DNA of 64,000 bases, taken from Prochlorococcus sp. AG-442-M23. Lineage in GTDB: Bacteria; Cyanobacteriota; Cyanobacteriia; PCC-6307; Cyanobiaceae. Under the pieces are notes generated by a model. The model was not told where the DNA came from, searched no databases, and saw only the letters and a list, made by a program, of their open reading frames with translations. The DNA lies in NCBI GenBank assembly GCA_003209655.1, contig QCPW01000002.1, positions 155,904 through 219,903 on the forward strand. Reading direction: 5' to 3'. Every line of letters starts with the position of its first letter. Positions within the stretch are counted from its first letter, which is position 1. Position numbers and translations under genes: made by a program. Below are positions 18,731 to 29,925 of this stretch, piece by piece.

Positions 18731-19561
18731 TCAAACAAAACATTCTAGAAGTTTTTCAGGGCCAAATTTCTTTAAATAATTAATATTTGATTTTTCAGTT
18801 ACTAATAGATATCCTGCGAACCCTAAACCGTTTATACTAAAACCATGGATATGATCTTTTTTTCTCTTTATAATTGCGATCCATTTGTTAGTTATTAAAA
18901 TATTATAAGGGGATATAGGTTTCTTATTACTTCTAGGGTCCCCTATTCCTAGTTTCTTGCATAATTCCAAATACAATTCAAAAATAGATACTGAATTATC
19001 TAAAAAATTAAATTTGGATACAATAATATTTTTTTTAAGCTTACTATTTTTATCTTGCTCTAAGTTAATATCTAAAAACCACTTTTCTCTTGGGCATGAT
19101 ATTTCATCTCTAGATCTACGCAGAAGTTGAAAATGCCTGTGAGGTTGACTTGCTCCCGCGATTGGAGAACTATTAAAAAACCATAATCCACTTGTATCTT
19201 TATTAACTTGTTGGATAGCTTTCCAATCATTAATATCTAACCATCCATTTTGAGGTTTCCAATTATTTGTAATTAGTAAAATATGTCCTTTTTGAACAGG
19301 GTACTTATTTAATATTAATTGATGATCATCACCAATTTTGTCAATTTCTAGTATCTTTTCCCATGGACAAAATGGATTCTGCTTAGGACCATAAAGGTTT
19401 TTTTTATTAAATTTTGAAGTATCGAGCTTCCTAATTATGAAGTCATCTTTTTCATATAAATCGCTTGTAATAATATCAGTTTTTAGAGGATATAATGCAT
19501 TATCCTCAATTGATAATCGAGTTTGTTCTAGTGCTTTATTCCAATATATTTCTAAACTCAT
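18731..19561 (-). CDS. ATP adenylyltransferase (Ap4A phosphorylase-like)
   Basis: NPFCPWEKILEIDKIGDDHQLILNKYPVQKGHILLIT...PIAGASQPHRHFQLL. Confidence 0.85.
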   Translation of the reverse strand: MSLEIYWNKALEQTRLSIEDNALYPLKTDIITSDLYEKDDFIIRKLDTSKFNKKNLYGPKQNPFCPWEKILEIDKIGDDHQLILNKYPVQKGHILLITNNWKPQNGWLDINDWKAIQQVNKDTSGLWFFNSSPIAGASQPHRHFQLLRRSRDEISCPREKWFLDINLEQDKNSKLKKNIIVSKFNFLDNSVSIFELYLELCKKLGIGDPRSNKKPISPYNILITNKWIAIIKRKKDHIHGFSINGLGFAGYLLVTEKSNINYLKKFGPEKLLECFV

Positions 19562-19609
19562 TTAAAATAAATTATCATAATCATTTTAAAAAAAATAATA
19601 AATTTGTAA

Positions 19610-19993
19610 TTACTTTTTATTAAATTGATATTCTTTCAATTTTTCTAATGATACTGATTCTAAAACTACAATATTTGTTGATTCTAATATGACTTTTGGC
19701 GCAAGTCCGTCTAATAATGCTTGTCTCCACCTATCGAGACAAATACACCAGTGATCACCATTCTTTAGTCCTGGGAAGGAATAAATAGGCATGGGGGTTA
19801 TTAAATCATTACCTTGTGATTTACTGTAGTTCAGGAAATTATCATCCATTACACAACATATAGAATGATTCCCTCCATCATTTTTGTCATAATTGCAAAA
19901 TCCATCTCTGAACCAGCCTGTCATAGGTTCACAACTACAAACCTCAATTTTTTCTCCTAAGACATTCAATTGAACTTGATTGTTTATGGTCAT
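19610..19993 (-). CDS. DUF2237 family protein
   Basis: LNVLGEKIEVCSCEPMTGWFRDGFCNYDKNDGGNHSICCVMDDNFLNYSKSQGNDLITPMPIYSFPGLKNGDHWCICLDRW. Confidence 0.85.
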   Translation of the reverse strand: MTINNQVQLNVLGEKIEVCSCEPMTGWFRDGFCNYDKNDGGNHSICCVMDDNFLNYSKSQGNDLITPMPIYSFPGLKNGDHWCICLDRWRQALLDGLAPKVILESTNIVVLESVSLEKLKEYQFNKK

Positions 19994-20094
19994 TGATTTT
20001 TTTTAAATAATAATAAAACACCAACATTTCTTAAAAAAAGGTTGACGAGTATGGGGGGTAAGGAGGTAATAATTCTAATAAGGTTTTTTTCATT

Positions 20095-20313
20095 ATGGAT
20101 TGGGACTTTACTGAAAACATAGCATTTAAATCTCTTTATGATGCCTTTAATGAAAGTGATGAAACTTCCGCATTAGAGTTTTTATCTAGTGATGGTGCTT
20201 CATACTATCTTGAATTAATGCAGGACGCAGCAGGTGAGGGATTTGATCTGGGTGATAATGAAATGATGGAAGAACTTCAGGATGAAATTATTGAGTATCT
20301 AGAAAATAACTAA
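20095..20313 (+). CDS. Small acidic hypothetical protein
   Basis: 72 aa, strongly acidic C-terminus (GDNEMMEELQDEIIEYLENN). Confidence 0.55.
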   Translation: MDWDFTENIAFKSLYDAFNESDETSALEFLSSDGASYYLELMQDAAGEGFDLGDNEMMEELQDEIIEYLENN

Positions 20314-20322
20314 AGATTTAGC

Positions 20323-23300
20323 TTAAGCGCTGAAATATTTAGCTTTTGAGTGTAGTGAAATGATTGCTGTAGTACTTTGTTCTGGATGTAGTTGTTCAGA
20401 TTCATCCATGGTCAAGTTAATTCTTTTTGCATCCAACAATGATAATTGTATGTTTGAATCAGATACTTTTGGACATGCAGGATATCCAAAAGAATATCTA
20501 GCACCTCTATATTTTTGAGCTAGTATTTCTCTGTTTTTGTCTGGTTCTTCAGTCTTAAACCCACATTCAAAACGAATTAATGCATGTACATACTCAGCTA
20601 GAGCTTCTGCTAATTGCACTGTAAGTCCATGGAATAATAAATAATCGCTATATTTATCTTCTTTAAATAATTTTTGAGAATATTCACTTGCTATGTCACC
20701 CATTGTTACTGCCTGCATAGGAAATATATCTATTGGCTTATCATTTTTTAAATCACAATAGAAATCAGCTATGCAAAGATTATTCCCAGATTTTTGTCTT
20801 GGAAAATTGAATTGGGAAATTTTATTTAAAGATTTATTATCAAATAAAAATACACTATTATCTTTTCTACCACATTTGAAATATCCATAAACTGCTTTTG
20901 GTGAAATAAGATTTTTTTCTACAATTGTCTCTAACCATTTATCTAACAACGGTTTAGCATATGAATCCAAATAGTAATTATATTCATCTACGCTTTGGTT
21001 TTTTCCTTTTTTTATTTGCCATTGTCCGCTAAATAGAGCTTTCTTATCTAAATAAAAAATTAACTTGTTTAAATCTATATCAACGTCGTATAAGACCTTC
21101 GTTCCCAAAAAAGGAGCTTGAATTGGTTCTTCTTCATTTATAAATTTAGATCTTGTAAGATTTTCTTTTAGATTTAGTTTGGAAGTCTCAGTATATATGG
21201 ATATTGATTTATTAACCACTTCAGAGTTTGTTTTTGATGAGGCTAAATTAATATTGATACCCTCATTATTAATAAATCCCTCTGTATTTGACCAATTTCC
21301 CTTTTTTTTATTATCCATATATTCATTCATGAATTTTAGATCAGTGAAGGCATCTTTTCCGTACAATATTTTCCCTTTATATATTTTGCTGCAGTCCTCA
21401 TTTACAAATTTTGGGGTTAAGGCTGCGCCTCCTAATATTACTGGTACAGTAATATTCTCATTGTTAAAAGCTTCTAAATTATCTTTCATAAAAGCAGTTG
21501 ATTTAACAAGCAATCCGCTCATAGCGATGCAATCTGCTTTGTGCTTCTTTTGTGCATCAATAATTGCTGAAACATCTTGCTTTATTCCAAGATTTATTAC
21601 GTCATAACCATTATTTGTAAGTATGATGTCAACCAAATTTTTTCCAATATCATGAACATCGCCTTTGACAGTTGCAATTAAGAGTTTTCCATTTGATATG
21701 TTTTCATCTACAGTTTCCATATATGGTTCTAAAATTGAAACAGCAAATTTCATTGTTTCAGCGGATTGGAGTACAAATGGCAATTGCATTTGACCTGAGC
21801 CAAATAAATCTCCTACAACTTTCATCCCATCTAGTAGAAAGGTATTAATTATTTCAAGAGGTTTATATTTTTTTAACGCTTTATTTAATTGATCCTCTAA
21901 ACCTATTTTTTCTCCATCAATAATATGATTTTTTAGACTTTCTTCCAGAGTAAGGTTTTTATTTTCTGAAGATGCTTTTTTGAAATCTTGAATAGATAAA
22001 TCCTGAAAAGCCTTTGTTAATTCTACTAATGGATCATAAATACATATATCATCTTCAAATTCTCTTTTGTCATAAATCAAGTCTAAGCAAAGCTTTTTAG
22101 TTTCTTCAGAAATTTTAGATAATGGCAAAATTTTATTTGGTGCGATGATAGCAGAATCCAATCCTGCTTTAATGCATTCATCTAAAAATATTGAATTTAG
22201 ATTAATTCTAGATAATGGTGAAAGACCAAAACTAATATTTGATATTCCAAGTATGATATGAATTTCTTGGAAATTTTCACGAATTTTTGATATAGCAGTA
22301 ATTGTTTCTTTAGCGTTTAATCTATCTTCTTCTATCCCAGTAGATATTGGCAGTGCTAATGGATCAAAAAAGAGCTCATAATCTGACAAACCACATTCTC
22401 TGGTTCTATTAATAGCTCGTTTAACAATGTTATATTTTTTATCTGCATTCCTTGCCATTCCATCTTCATCAATAGTTCCGACAACAAGACCTGAACCATA
22501 CCCCAAGGCTAAATTTAGAACTTGATCAAATCTTTTATCACCGTCTTCGTAATTGGTTGAATTTATAATACATTTACCACCAGCTGACTTTAATCCACTT
22601 TCCATTTTGTCAGCATCTGTAGAATCAATCATTAAAGGTAAATTTATGTTGGTAACTAATCTTGAAGTAATTTCTTTCATATCCTTCACACCGTCCCTTC
22701 CTACATAGTCAACATTTACATCAAGAACATGTGCATTTTCTTTTTGTTGTTGCTTGGCAATTGAAACTAGACCATCCCAATCGTCGTTATTTAGCAACTC
22801 CCTTACCTTTTTAGATCCACTTGCATTTAATCTTTCTCCTACAATCAAAATTGAATTGTCTTGTTTGTATGGCACAGAATTATATATTGATGATGCAGAA
22901 GGAATATATCCACTTAAATTATCCTTACCTTTATCGTTATATCTTTCGTTATCAATAATTTCATCAATTATTGAAGAAAGATATTTAATATGATCAGGTG
23001 TTGTCCCACAACATCCACCTATTAATTGAACATTAAAATCATATATAAAATTCATTAACTGCATTTTTAATTCTATTGGCTTTAATCTGTAGTGAGCCAC
23101 ACCTCCAATATTTTCAGGTAGTCCTGCATTGGGAATACAACTTATAGCGAAGGGTGAATTTTCAGACAAATATTTAATATGTTCTTTCATTTGTTCTGGA
23201 CCAGTTGCACAATTAAGTCCAAGGATATCTATATTAAATGGCTCTAATATTGTTAATGCAGATGCGATATCAGATCCAACAAGCATAGTTCCTGTTGTTT

Positions 23301-23889
23301 CCATTGTTATAGATACCATTATAGGGATATCTAAATTTTTACTATTAAGTACTTCTTTTGATGCTAATAAGGCAGATTTAATTTGCAATACATCTTGGCA
23401 AGTTTCAATTAAAAGAAGATCAACTCCTCCATCTATAAGACCATATATTTGTTCTTTATATGATTGCTTTAATTCATCAAAATCTATATGTCCTAATGTA
23501 GGTAATTTAGTGGTTGGTCCAATTGAACCAGCAACAAACCTTGGTTTGTTAACCGAGGCATATTTCAAAGCAGCGTTTTTTGCTATTAATGCAGCATTTT
23601 TATTTATTTCATATGCTTTATACGCAATACCATATTCTTCAAGAACTATGGATGACGCTCCAAACGTATTAGTTTCTATAACATGACAACCTGCTTCTAA
23701 GAATGAATTATGAACTTTTTCAACTACTTTTGGTGATGATAAAACAAGGTTTTCATTACAACCTTCTAATTCTTTTCCTCCAAAGTCATCTGAAGAAAGA
23801 TTTAAGTTCTGAAAAGATGTTCCAGTACCTCCGTCAAAAATAATTAATGGCTTATCTTCTCTATTTAGATAGGTTCTGAAAGATTCCAT
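20323..23889 (-). CDS. metH: Cobalamin-dependent methionine synthase
   Basis: Hcy-binding GGCCGTTPDHI, pterin domain GERLNASGSKKVRELL, B12 domain VKGDVHDIGKNLV. Confidence 0.97.
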   Translation of the reverse strand: MESFRTYLNREDKPLIIFDGGTGTSFQNLNLSSDDFGGKELEGCNENLVLSSPKVVEKVHNSFLEAGCHVIETNTFGASSIVLEEYGIAYKAYEINKNAALIAKNAALKYASVNKPRFVAGSIGPTTKLPTLGHIDFDELKQSYKEQIYGLIDGGVDLLLIETCQDVLQIKSALLASKEVLNSKNLDIPIMVSITMETTGTMLVGSDIASALTILEPFNIDILGLNCATGPEQMKEHIKYLSENSPFAISCIPNAGLPENIGGVAHYRLKPIELKMQLMNFIYDFNVQLIGGCCGTTPDHIKYLSSIIDEIIDNERYNDKGKDNLSGYIPSASSIYNSVPYKQDNSILIVGERLNASGSKKVRELLNNDDWDGLVSIAKQQQKENAHVLDVNVDYVGRDGVKDMKEITSRLVTNINLPLMIDSTDADKMESGLKSAGGKCIINSTNYEDGDKRFDQVLNLALGYGSGLVVGTIDEDGMARNADKKYNIVKRAINRTRECGLSDYELFFDPLALPISTGIEEDRLNAKETITAISKIRENFQEIHIILGISNISFGLSPLSRINLNSIFLDECIKAGLDSAIIAPNKILPLSKISEETKKLCLDLIYDKREFEDDICIYDPLVELTKAFQDLSIQDFKKASSENKNLTLEESLKNHIIDGEKIGLEDQLNKALKKYKPLEIINTFLLDGMKVVGDLFGSGQMQLPFVLQSAETMKFAVSILEPYMETVDENISNGKLLIATVKGDVHDIGKNLVDIILTNNGYDVINLGIKQDVSAIIDAQKKHKADCIAMSGLLVKSTAFMKDNLEAFNNENITVPVILGGAALTPKFVNEDCSKIYKGKILYGKDAFTDLKFMNEYMDNKKKGNWSNTEGFINNEGININLASSKTNSEVVNKSISIYTETSKLNLKENLTRSKFINEEEPIQAPFLGTKVLYDVDIDLNKLIFYLDKKALFSGQWQIKKGKNQSVDEYNYYLDSYAKPLLDKWLETIVEKNLISPKAVYGYFKCGRKDNSVFLFDNKSLNKISQFNFPRQKSGNNLCIADFYCDLKNDKPIDIFPMQAVTMGDIASEYSQKLFKEDKYSDYLLFHGLTVQLAEALAEYVHALIRFECGFKTEEPDKNREILAQKYRGARYSFGYPACPKVSDSNIQLSLLDAKRINLTMDESEQLHPEQSTTAIISLHSKAKYFSA

Positions 23890-23907
23890 TTATTGCAAAA
23901 TCGATTT

Positions 23908-24825
23908 TTATATTGAGATTCTGGTTACCCAATTATCATAGTCTTGAGAACGTCCTTCTGTTATTTCTATAAGCTTATTTTTTAATTTATTCATTATCGG
24001 TCTTTCAACATTTAATTCAGTTGATTCAATTTTTTTAACTGGTGTAATTTTTGCTGCTGTACCAGTTAGAAAAACTTCATCTGCGATTAATAATTCTGTT
24101 TTATCAACAGGCCTTTCAATTACATTTATTCCAAATGATTTTGCTAATTCAATTACACTAGCTCTAGTAATCCCCTCAAGGATATCTTGATCAACACCTG
24201 GAGTGATTAAGTCTCCATTTCTTACAATAAATAAATTCATACCACTAGCCTCGCTTACCTTACCACTTGAATTTAATAGCAAGGCTTCATCAAACCCAGA
24301 TAAACTAGCTTCTGTTTTAGCTAATGAACTAGTAATATAAGCACCACTTATTTTTCCTCGTAATGGGAGAGATCTATCTTCTTGCCTAGTCCAACTACTC
24401 ATTCTACAAGAAACACCATCTGGTGATAGATAATCTCCAAGTTCAATACAATAAACAAAGAAATCTGTTTCAATATTGTGTAACCTTGGAGCTATACCTA
24501 AATCGCTTGTATATACAAATGGTCTTATATAAATAGGGTTTTTTGGCTTGTTTCTTTTTATAACTTCTTCTAAGGCTTTAAAAATATATTCTTCAGAAAT
24601 ATCAGTTAAGAGTAATTTTGCACTTTGAGATAATCTTTTTATATGTTTATCAGTTCTAAACAAAAGGAATTCTTCCTTATTCGAAGGGTTAGGTATAGCT
24701 CTCATTCCTCCAAATGCAGCAGTACCATAATGTAATGCATGAGTAGCTATTGATATTTTTGCTTCTTTAAATGGAATACATTTACCTTCGAACCAGGCGT
24801 ATGGAAGAAATTCATGCATATTCAA
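23908..24825 (-). CDS. ilvE: Branched-chain amino acid aminotransferase
   Basis: AWFEGKCIPFKEAKISIATHALHYGTAAFGGMRA...EASGMNLFIVRNG. Confidence 0.93.
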   Translation of the reverse strand: MNMHEFLPYAWFEGKCIPFKEAKISIATHALHYGTAAFGGMRAIPNPSNKEEFLLFRTDKHIKRLSQSAKLLLTDISEEYIFKALEEVIKRNKPKNPIYIRPFVYTSDLGIAPRLHNIETDFFVYCIELGDYLSPDGVSCRMSSWTRQEDRSLPLRGKISGAYITSSLAKTEASLSGFDEALLLNSSGKVSEASGMNLFIVRNGDLITPGVDQDILEGITRASVIELAKSFGINVIERPVDKTELLIADEVFLTGTAAKITPVKKIESTELNVERPIMNKLKNKLIEITEGRSQDYDNWVTRISI

Positions 24826-24891
24826 TTTATTTAATTAAGGTAAACTTGTTTTATCCTACTTACGTATTCTAAACCTTATTTATATATAAAA

Positions 24892-27800
24892 ATGCACAGG
24901 ATATTAAATATAGCAGGAAATGAAAAGAATAAGGATGATTTAATTGAGCAACCAGCGGCAGATTTTATTTTTATAACAAGTGTCAAAGCTGATTTAAATC
25001 TCATATCAAAATTATTGTTAGAAAATGAATTTGCTTCATTAAAAAATAATATAAGAGCTTTAGAAATTTCTAATTTAAATTCCTCAGCTCAAATAGATAA
25101 TTATTTACTAAAAACAATTAATTATGCAAAAGTTGTCGTACTAAGAATTTTCGGAGATAAAGGTACATGGAACTATGGAATTGAACAACTTTTAAATTGG
25201 CAAGCAGTAAATAAAAAAAGGAAGTTAATAATCCTATCAGGTACCGTTGATCAGGAAGTATCCTTATGTGAAATAAGTAGTATAGATAAAAATATTGCAT
25301 TAAATCTCTCTAGATTACTAAGATCGGGAGGACTGGATAATTATAGAAAATTTCTTAATTGTTTAAATTATCTACAGGTAAATGAAACATTAATTCCTGA
25401 TGAGTTTTTGAATATTACTATTTATGCAGATCCTTATTTATATGATTGGGAAATTGAAAAAGGTGAAAAGATAGGAATAATATCCTATAAATCACTTTTT
25501 TTGGCTAATGAAATTGAAGTAAACGAAAAACTTAACTTGCAGTTAAGAAAATGCGGACTATCGCCTAAAACATTTTTTATTTCAACACTAAAAGATCATA
25601 TTATACAAAAGAAATTAATAGAAATTTTTAAAAAAGAAGATATCAAACTAATAATTACCACAACTTCATTTTCTTCATCTCAAATCAAAAATAACGAATT
25701 AATTGAAAATTCTAACAATATTTTTACTTCTCTTAAAATTCCAATTTTACAGCTTCTTTCCTCCAATAGATCTAGAAAGGATTGGTTAAATTCATCCATT
25801 GGAATGAATTCATCTGATTTATTAATGCAAATAATTATTCCTGAATTTGATGGAAGAATTACTACCTGTCCTTCTGCATTTAAAGAAATAATTTCTGAAA
25901 AAAATACACTCTACAGTGAAATAAGTAGTTACAAAGCTGATCAAGTAGGTATTAAATGGATAACAAAATTAGCAACAAATTATGTGAAACTTCAAAAACT
26001 TAATAATTTTGATAAAAAAATTTGTTTAGTAATAAGTAATTATCCTGTAAAGAATGGAAGAATCGGTAATGGTGTTGGTCTTAATACACCATCTTCAATA
26101 ATAAATATTCTTAACTGGTTAAAAGGAGAAGGTTATGATCTTGGATCTTGTAATTATCCTCAAGATTCTTCGGAATTAATGTCAATACTTATAAAAACTA
26201 GAACTAATGATCTTGAATCTCAAAATAATAAACCATTAGATTACTTACCACTTAGTGAATATTTAAAATATTGGAATTATTTAGAACTTGAACCGAAAAA
26301 TATTATTGTTAATCGTTGGGGGAAACCATCAGAAGCAATCGATCTTGATAATGAAGGCTTCTCAATAAATGGTCTTAGATTTGGAAAAATAACATTATTA
26401 ATTCAACCTCAACGAGGATACGATGCTTACACTGATAAAGATATTCATTCTCCTGATCTTCCTCCTCCTCATAGATATTTAGCTCAATATTATTGGATAG
26501 AAAAAGTTTTTAATGCAAATGCTATATGTCATATTGGTAAACATGGAACTGTTGAATGGTTACCTGGAAAATCTATAGGTCTCAGCAATAAATGTTTCCC
26601 AAATATTATTTGCCCAGCTGTACCTAATATATATCCCTTTATCGTAAATGATCCTGGAGAAGGTTCCCAGGCTAAAAGAAGAACTGCTGCCACAATTATT
26701 GATCATTTAACACCTCCTTTGGATAGGTCAGAATTATATGGAAAATATTCAATTTTAGAAAATTATTTAGACGAATATTATGAGGCAAAATTATTAAATT
26801 CTAATCGTATTGAAATTATAGAAAAGTCCATTTTTGATTTAATTAAAAAAGATTTTAGCGAAATTACTTTAAATATTAATAATAATAAAATTGAAGAGAT
26901 TGATTCCTTTCTTTGCACAATTAAAGAATCTCAAATTAGGACAGGTTTGCATGTTTTTGGTAATAGGCAGAATGAAATTAATGAAATAAATTTATTCTTG
27001 TGTATTGCTAGAGTGCCAAATGCCAATCGAATTGGTGTTGTGCAATATATAGCAAAACATTTAAAACTAGATTTGGATCCTTGGACAAATAAATATGATC
27101 AAAAGTTAAGTGAAAACGATAAAAAAATATTATTGACTTTTTCTAACAAAAACATTTTAAACTTTAGAATGGCCATTGAGTTTTTGGAACAACAAGCAAA
27201 ATATATAATATATTTGTTTTTTTATAAAAAGAAAGCCAATATAATAAATCTTGAAAAATATAAAATTCAAAAAATAATAGACTATTTCTTTAATGAAAAA
27301 AAGCATAATAAGTATTTTTTATTATTAAAAAATGAAATCCTATATCCAATTATTAATTCATCACATAATGAGAAATTATCATTTATTAATTCATTAAATG
27401 GACAATATGTAAAAAGTGGCCCATCTGGAGCCCCTACGAGAGGTAAAACTGAAGCTTTACCTACGGGTAAAAATTTCTTTTCAGTTGATTCTAGAGGACT
27501 GCCAACTGAATCAGCATGGAGTGTTGGTTGTCAATCCGCGTCTCAAATACTTGATTTATACAAACAAGACAATGGAGAAGATTTAAAAAATATAGCAATA
27601 TCTGTATGGGCAACATCCACAATGAGAAATGGTGGTGAAGACATTTGTCAAATACTATATTTATTAGGAGTACAACCTATTTGGGATGGACCTTCAAGAA
27701 GAGTAATAGATTTAGAAATCATACCTTTGTCTATTCTCGAAAGACCCAGGGTTGATGTTACTTTAAGGATTTCAGGAATGTTTAGAGATGCATTTCCCCA

Positions 27801-28629
27801 GTTAGTTAATTTAACGTCTAAAGCAATAAATCTTATTTCTAATCTTAATGAGAATGTTGAATTTAACCCTCTTGCTGGAGCATTAAAAGATGGTGATCCA
27901 ATTAATCGTATATTTGGTTCAGCGCCAGGATCATATGGAGCTGGTCTACAAGAACTAATTTCAAATTCTAATTGGGAAAATATTGATGATTTTGGAGAAT
28001 CTTTTCTTAATTGGAGTAAATGGATTTACAATGATACTCTTGAACCTTTAGAGGACAAAAAATCATTAGAAAACGCTCTTAAAAATGTTCAGCTAGTTGT
28101 TCATAACCAAGATAATAAGGAACATGATATTTTAGATTCTGATGACTATTATCAGTTTCAGGGTGGTTTATCTTCAGCTGTAAAAAAGTTGAGCGGTAAA
28201 TTACCTGAAATATATCATGGCGATTTATCTAAATTTGGATTATCTAAAATTTCAAAATTACAAGATGAAATTAATAAGGTTGTTATATCAAGAATTCTTA
28301 ACCCTAAATGGATAAACGGAATGAAGGATAATGGTTATAAAGGAGCATTTGAATTTTCAGCGACACTTGATTACTTATATGCTTTTGATGCTTCTACTGA
28401 AGTAGTATCAGATTGGTGTTATGAGGAAGTTTATAAATCATGGTTGTGTGATCGGGAACTTAAGAATTTCTTTCAGGAAAATAATCCATGGGCTTTAAGA
28501 GATATTGCACAAAGATTTCTTGAAATTGTCAATAGAAAAATGTGGAATAATTGTTCTTCTGATGTTATTGAAAATTTAAAAAATATAATTATTAATACTG
28601 ATTCAATAATTGAAAAAAACGAATTCTGA
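24892..28629 (+). CDS. cobN: Cobaltochelatase subunit CobN
   Basis: 1245 aa with LIQPQRGYDAYTDKDIHSPDLPPPHRYLAQYYWI, HIGKHGTVEWLPGKS, ATSTMRNGGEDICQILYLLGVQPIWD. Confidence 0.93.
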   Translation: MHRILNIAGNEKNKDDLIEQPAADFIFITSVKADLNLISKLLLENEFASLKNNIRALEISNLNSSAQIDNYLLKTINYAKVVVLRIFGDKGTWNYGIEQLLNWQAVNKKRKLIILSGTVDQEVSLCEISSIDKNIALNLSRLLRSGGLDNYRKFLNCLNYLQVNETLIPDEFLNITIYADPYLYDWEIEKGEKIGIISYKSLFLANEIEVNEKLNLQLRKCGLSPKTFFISTLKDHIIQKKLIEIFKKEDIKLIITTTSFSSSQIKNNELIENSNNIFTSLKIPILQLLSSNRSRKDWLNSSIGMNSSDLLMQIIIPEFDGRITTCPSAFKEIISEKNTLYSEISSYKADQVGIKWITKLATNYVKLQKLNNFDKKICLVISNYPVKNGRIGNGVGLNTPSSIINILNWLKGEGYDLGSCNYPQDSSELMSILIKTRTNDLESQNNKPLDYLPLSEYLKYWNYLELEPKNIIVNRWGKPSEAIDLDNEGFSINGLRFGKITLLIQPQRGYDAYTDKDIHSPDLPPPHRYLAQYYWIEKVFNANAICHIGKHGTVEWLPGKSIGLSNKCFPNIICPAVPNIYPFIVNDPGEGSQAKRRTAATIIDHLTPPLDRSELYGKYSILENYLDEYYEAKLLNSNRIEIIEKSIFDLIKKDFSEITLNINNNKIEEIDSFLCTIKESQIRTGLHVFGNRQNEINEINLFLCIARVPNANRIGVVQYIAKHLKLDLDPWTNKYDQKLSENDKKILLTFSNKNILNFRMAIEFLEQQAKYIIYLFFYKKKANIINLEKYKIQKIIDYFFNEKKHNKYFLLLKNEILYPIINSSHNEKLSFINSLNGQYVKSGPSGAPTRGKTEALPTGKNFFSVDSRGLPTESAWSVGCQSASQILDLYKQDNGEDLKNIAISVWATSTMRNGGEDICQILYLLGVQPIWDGPSRRVIDLEIIPLSILERPRVDVTLRISGMFRDAFPQLVNLTSKAINLISNLNENVEFNPLAGALKDGDPINRIFGSAPGSYGAGLQELISNSNWENIDDFGESFLNWSKWIYNDTLEPLEDKKSLENALKNVQLVVHNQDNKEHDILDSDDYYQFQGGLSSAVKKLSGKLPEIYHGDLSKFGLSKISKLQDEINKVVISRILNPKWINGMKDNGYKGAFEFSATLDYLYAFDASTEVVSDWCYEEVYKSWLCDRELKNFFQENNPWALRDIAQRFLEIVNRKMWNNCSSDVIENLKNIIINTDSIIEKNEF

Positions 28630-28630
28630 A

Positions 28631-29278
28631 TTATCTGCCTAATAGTGAAAGTCCATGACTATCTGTTCCGCACGTTTTTAGCATTGAATATTTATCTGCT
28701 AATTTATCTATTTCTGAACAGACAAATAAACTAGGATTCCATACTTCATTAAGTTCATAATCGTACCAAACCTCTATTCCATCAATACCTTGTATTTTGG
28801 CTTCTGGAATTAATTTATAAAAGGGAATCCTATACCTCGCAGGATGTGCAAGAAATGATAAACCACCAGCTAAATTTATTGCTTTTACAACTGATTTAAT
28901 ATTTAAATCATTACCTATTGGAGATTCTCCAAGAATGTAGGGATTAAGGTATCTACTTTTTATATCTATTCCCAATCCAATTACATGTACTAAACATCCT
29001 AGAATCAAACAATTAATTTCTATTCCGGAAATTAATGTAAAAGAATCTTTAGGATAAATTTTTAGTATATTATTTTTTTTAATATATTCATGAGCTTTAA
29101 TTGTATGATGATCGGTTATTGATAAAAATTTCAAATTATTTTTATAAGCTTGTTCTAAAAGTTCATAAGGTTCTAGACTTCCATCACTAAATTTTGTATG
29201 ACAGTGAAAATTAATATTTTTAGGACAACTATATTTATTAATATTGGAAGTTAATTTTATTAAGTCTTCCCTATTCAT
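28631..29278 (-). CDS. PHP-domain metal-dependent phosphoesterase
   Basis: NFHCHTKFSDGSLEPYELLEQA...SITDHHTIKA...GTDSHGLSLLG. Confidence 0.88.
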   Translation of the reverse strand: MNREDLIKLTSNINKYSCPKNINFHCHTKFSDGSLEPYELLEQAYKNNLKFLSITDHHTIKAHEYIKKNNILKIYPKDSFTLISGIEINCLILGCLVHVIGLGIDIKSRYLNPYILGESPIGNDLNIKSVVKAINLAGGLSFLAHPARYRIPFYKLIPEAKIQGIDGIEVWYDYELNEVWNPSLFVCSEIDKLADKYSMLKTCGTDSHGLSLLGR

Positions 29279-29837
29279 TACTTAATGAATTCTCATTTTT
29301 CTTTCTAATTTTTGCATATAATTGTATTGAAGCCAACATGAAAATAACAAGTCCAACTACACTCCATGTAGCAACACTGGTTGGAAAATTATTTTTAAAA
29401 ATAACTAAAAGTACAATTATAAATAACAATAAAGTAGGCAATTCATTTAATAATCTTAGGTTTTTTGCTGAAATGGTTGAGGTACCATTTTGTAATGAAT
29501 ACATTATTTTGTAACAATAAGAATGATAAATTACTAATCCCAAAACAAAAGAGATTTTAATTTGCAACCACTTCTCACTTAACCAACTTGGTTGCATAAT
29601 AACCATACATATAGCCATACTTAAAGCTAATATCATCCCAGGAGTTGTGATTATATTCGCCAGCCTTTTTTCCATCAAGGTGTATTGTTTATTAAAGGCA
29701 ATTTTTAATTCAGTATCCATATTTTTAGATTCTTCATGATATATAAAAAGTCTTACTAAATAAAAAAGTCCGGAAAACCAAACGATTACACCAATAATGT
29801 GAAGTGATTTAAACCAGAGATATGCTTCAGCTGCCAA
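29271..29837 (-). CDS. hemJ: Protoporphyrinogen oxidase HemJ
   Basis: MAAEAYLWFKSLHIIGVIVWFSGLFYLVRLFIYHEES...RLANIITTPGMIL...LRLLNELPTL. Confidence 0.93.
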   Translation of the reverse strand: MAAEAYLWFKSLHIIGVIVWFSGLFYLVRLFIYHEESKNMDTELKIAFNKQYTLMEKRLANIITTPGMILALSMAICMVIMQPSWLSEKWLQIKISFVLGLVIYHSYCYKIMYSLQNGTSTISAKNLRLLNELPTLLLFIIVLLVIFKNNFPTSVATWSVVGLVIFMLASIQLYAKIRKKNENSLSNE

Positions 29838-29925
29838 ATTAATAGATTAATTTATAAATATATATTTTTAATATAGTTATATTTAACAATATCAAGAAAT
29901 CTATTTTTCAAAAATTAATTAATAT

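Noticed and set aside
23129-23686. 185-aa ORF (and 21179..21607, 22754..22993) antisense to metH
   Set aside because: Long antisense frames in a 3.6-kb highly conserved gene; explained by codon bias of the opposite strand.
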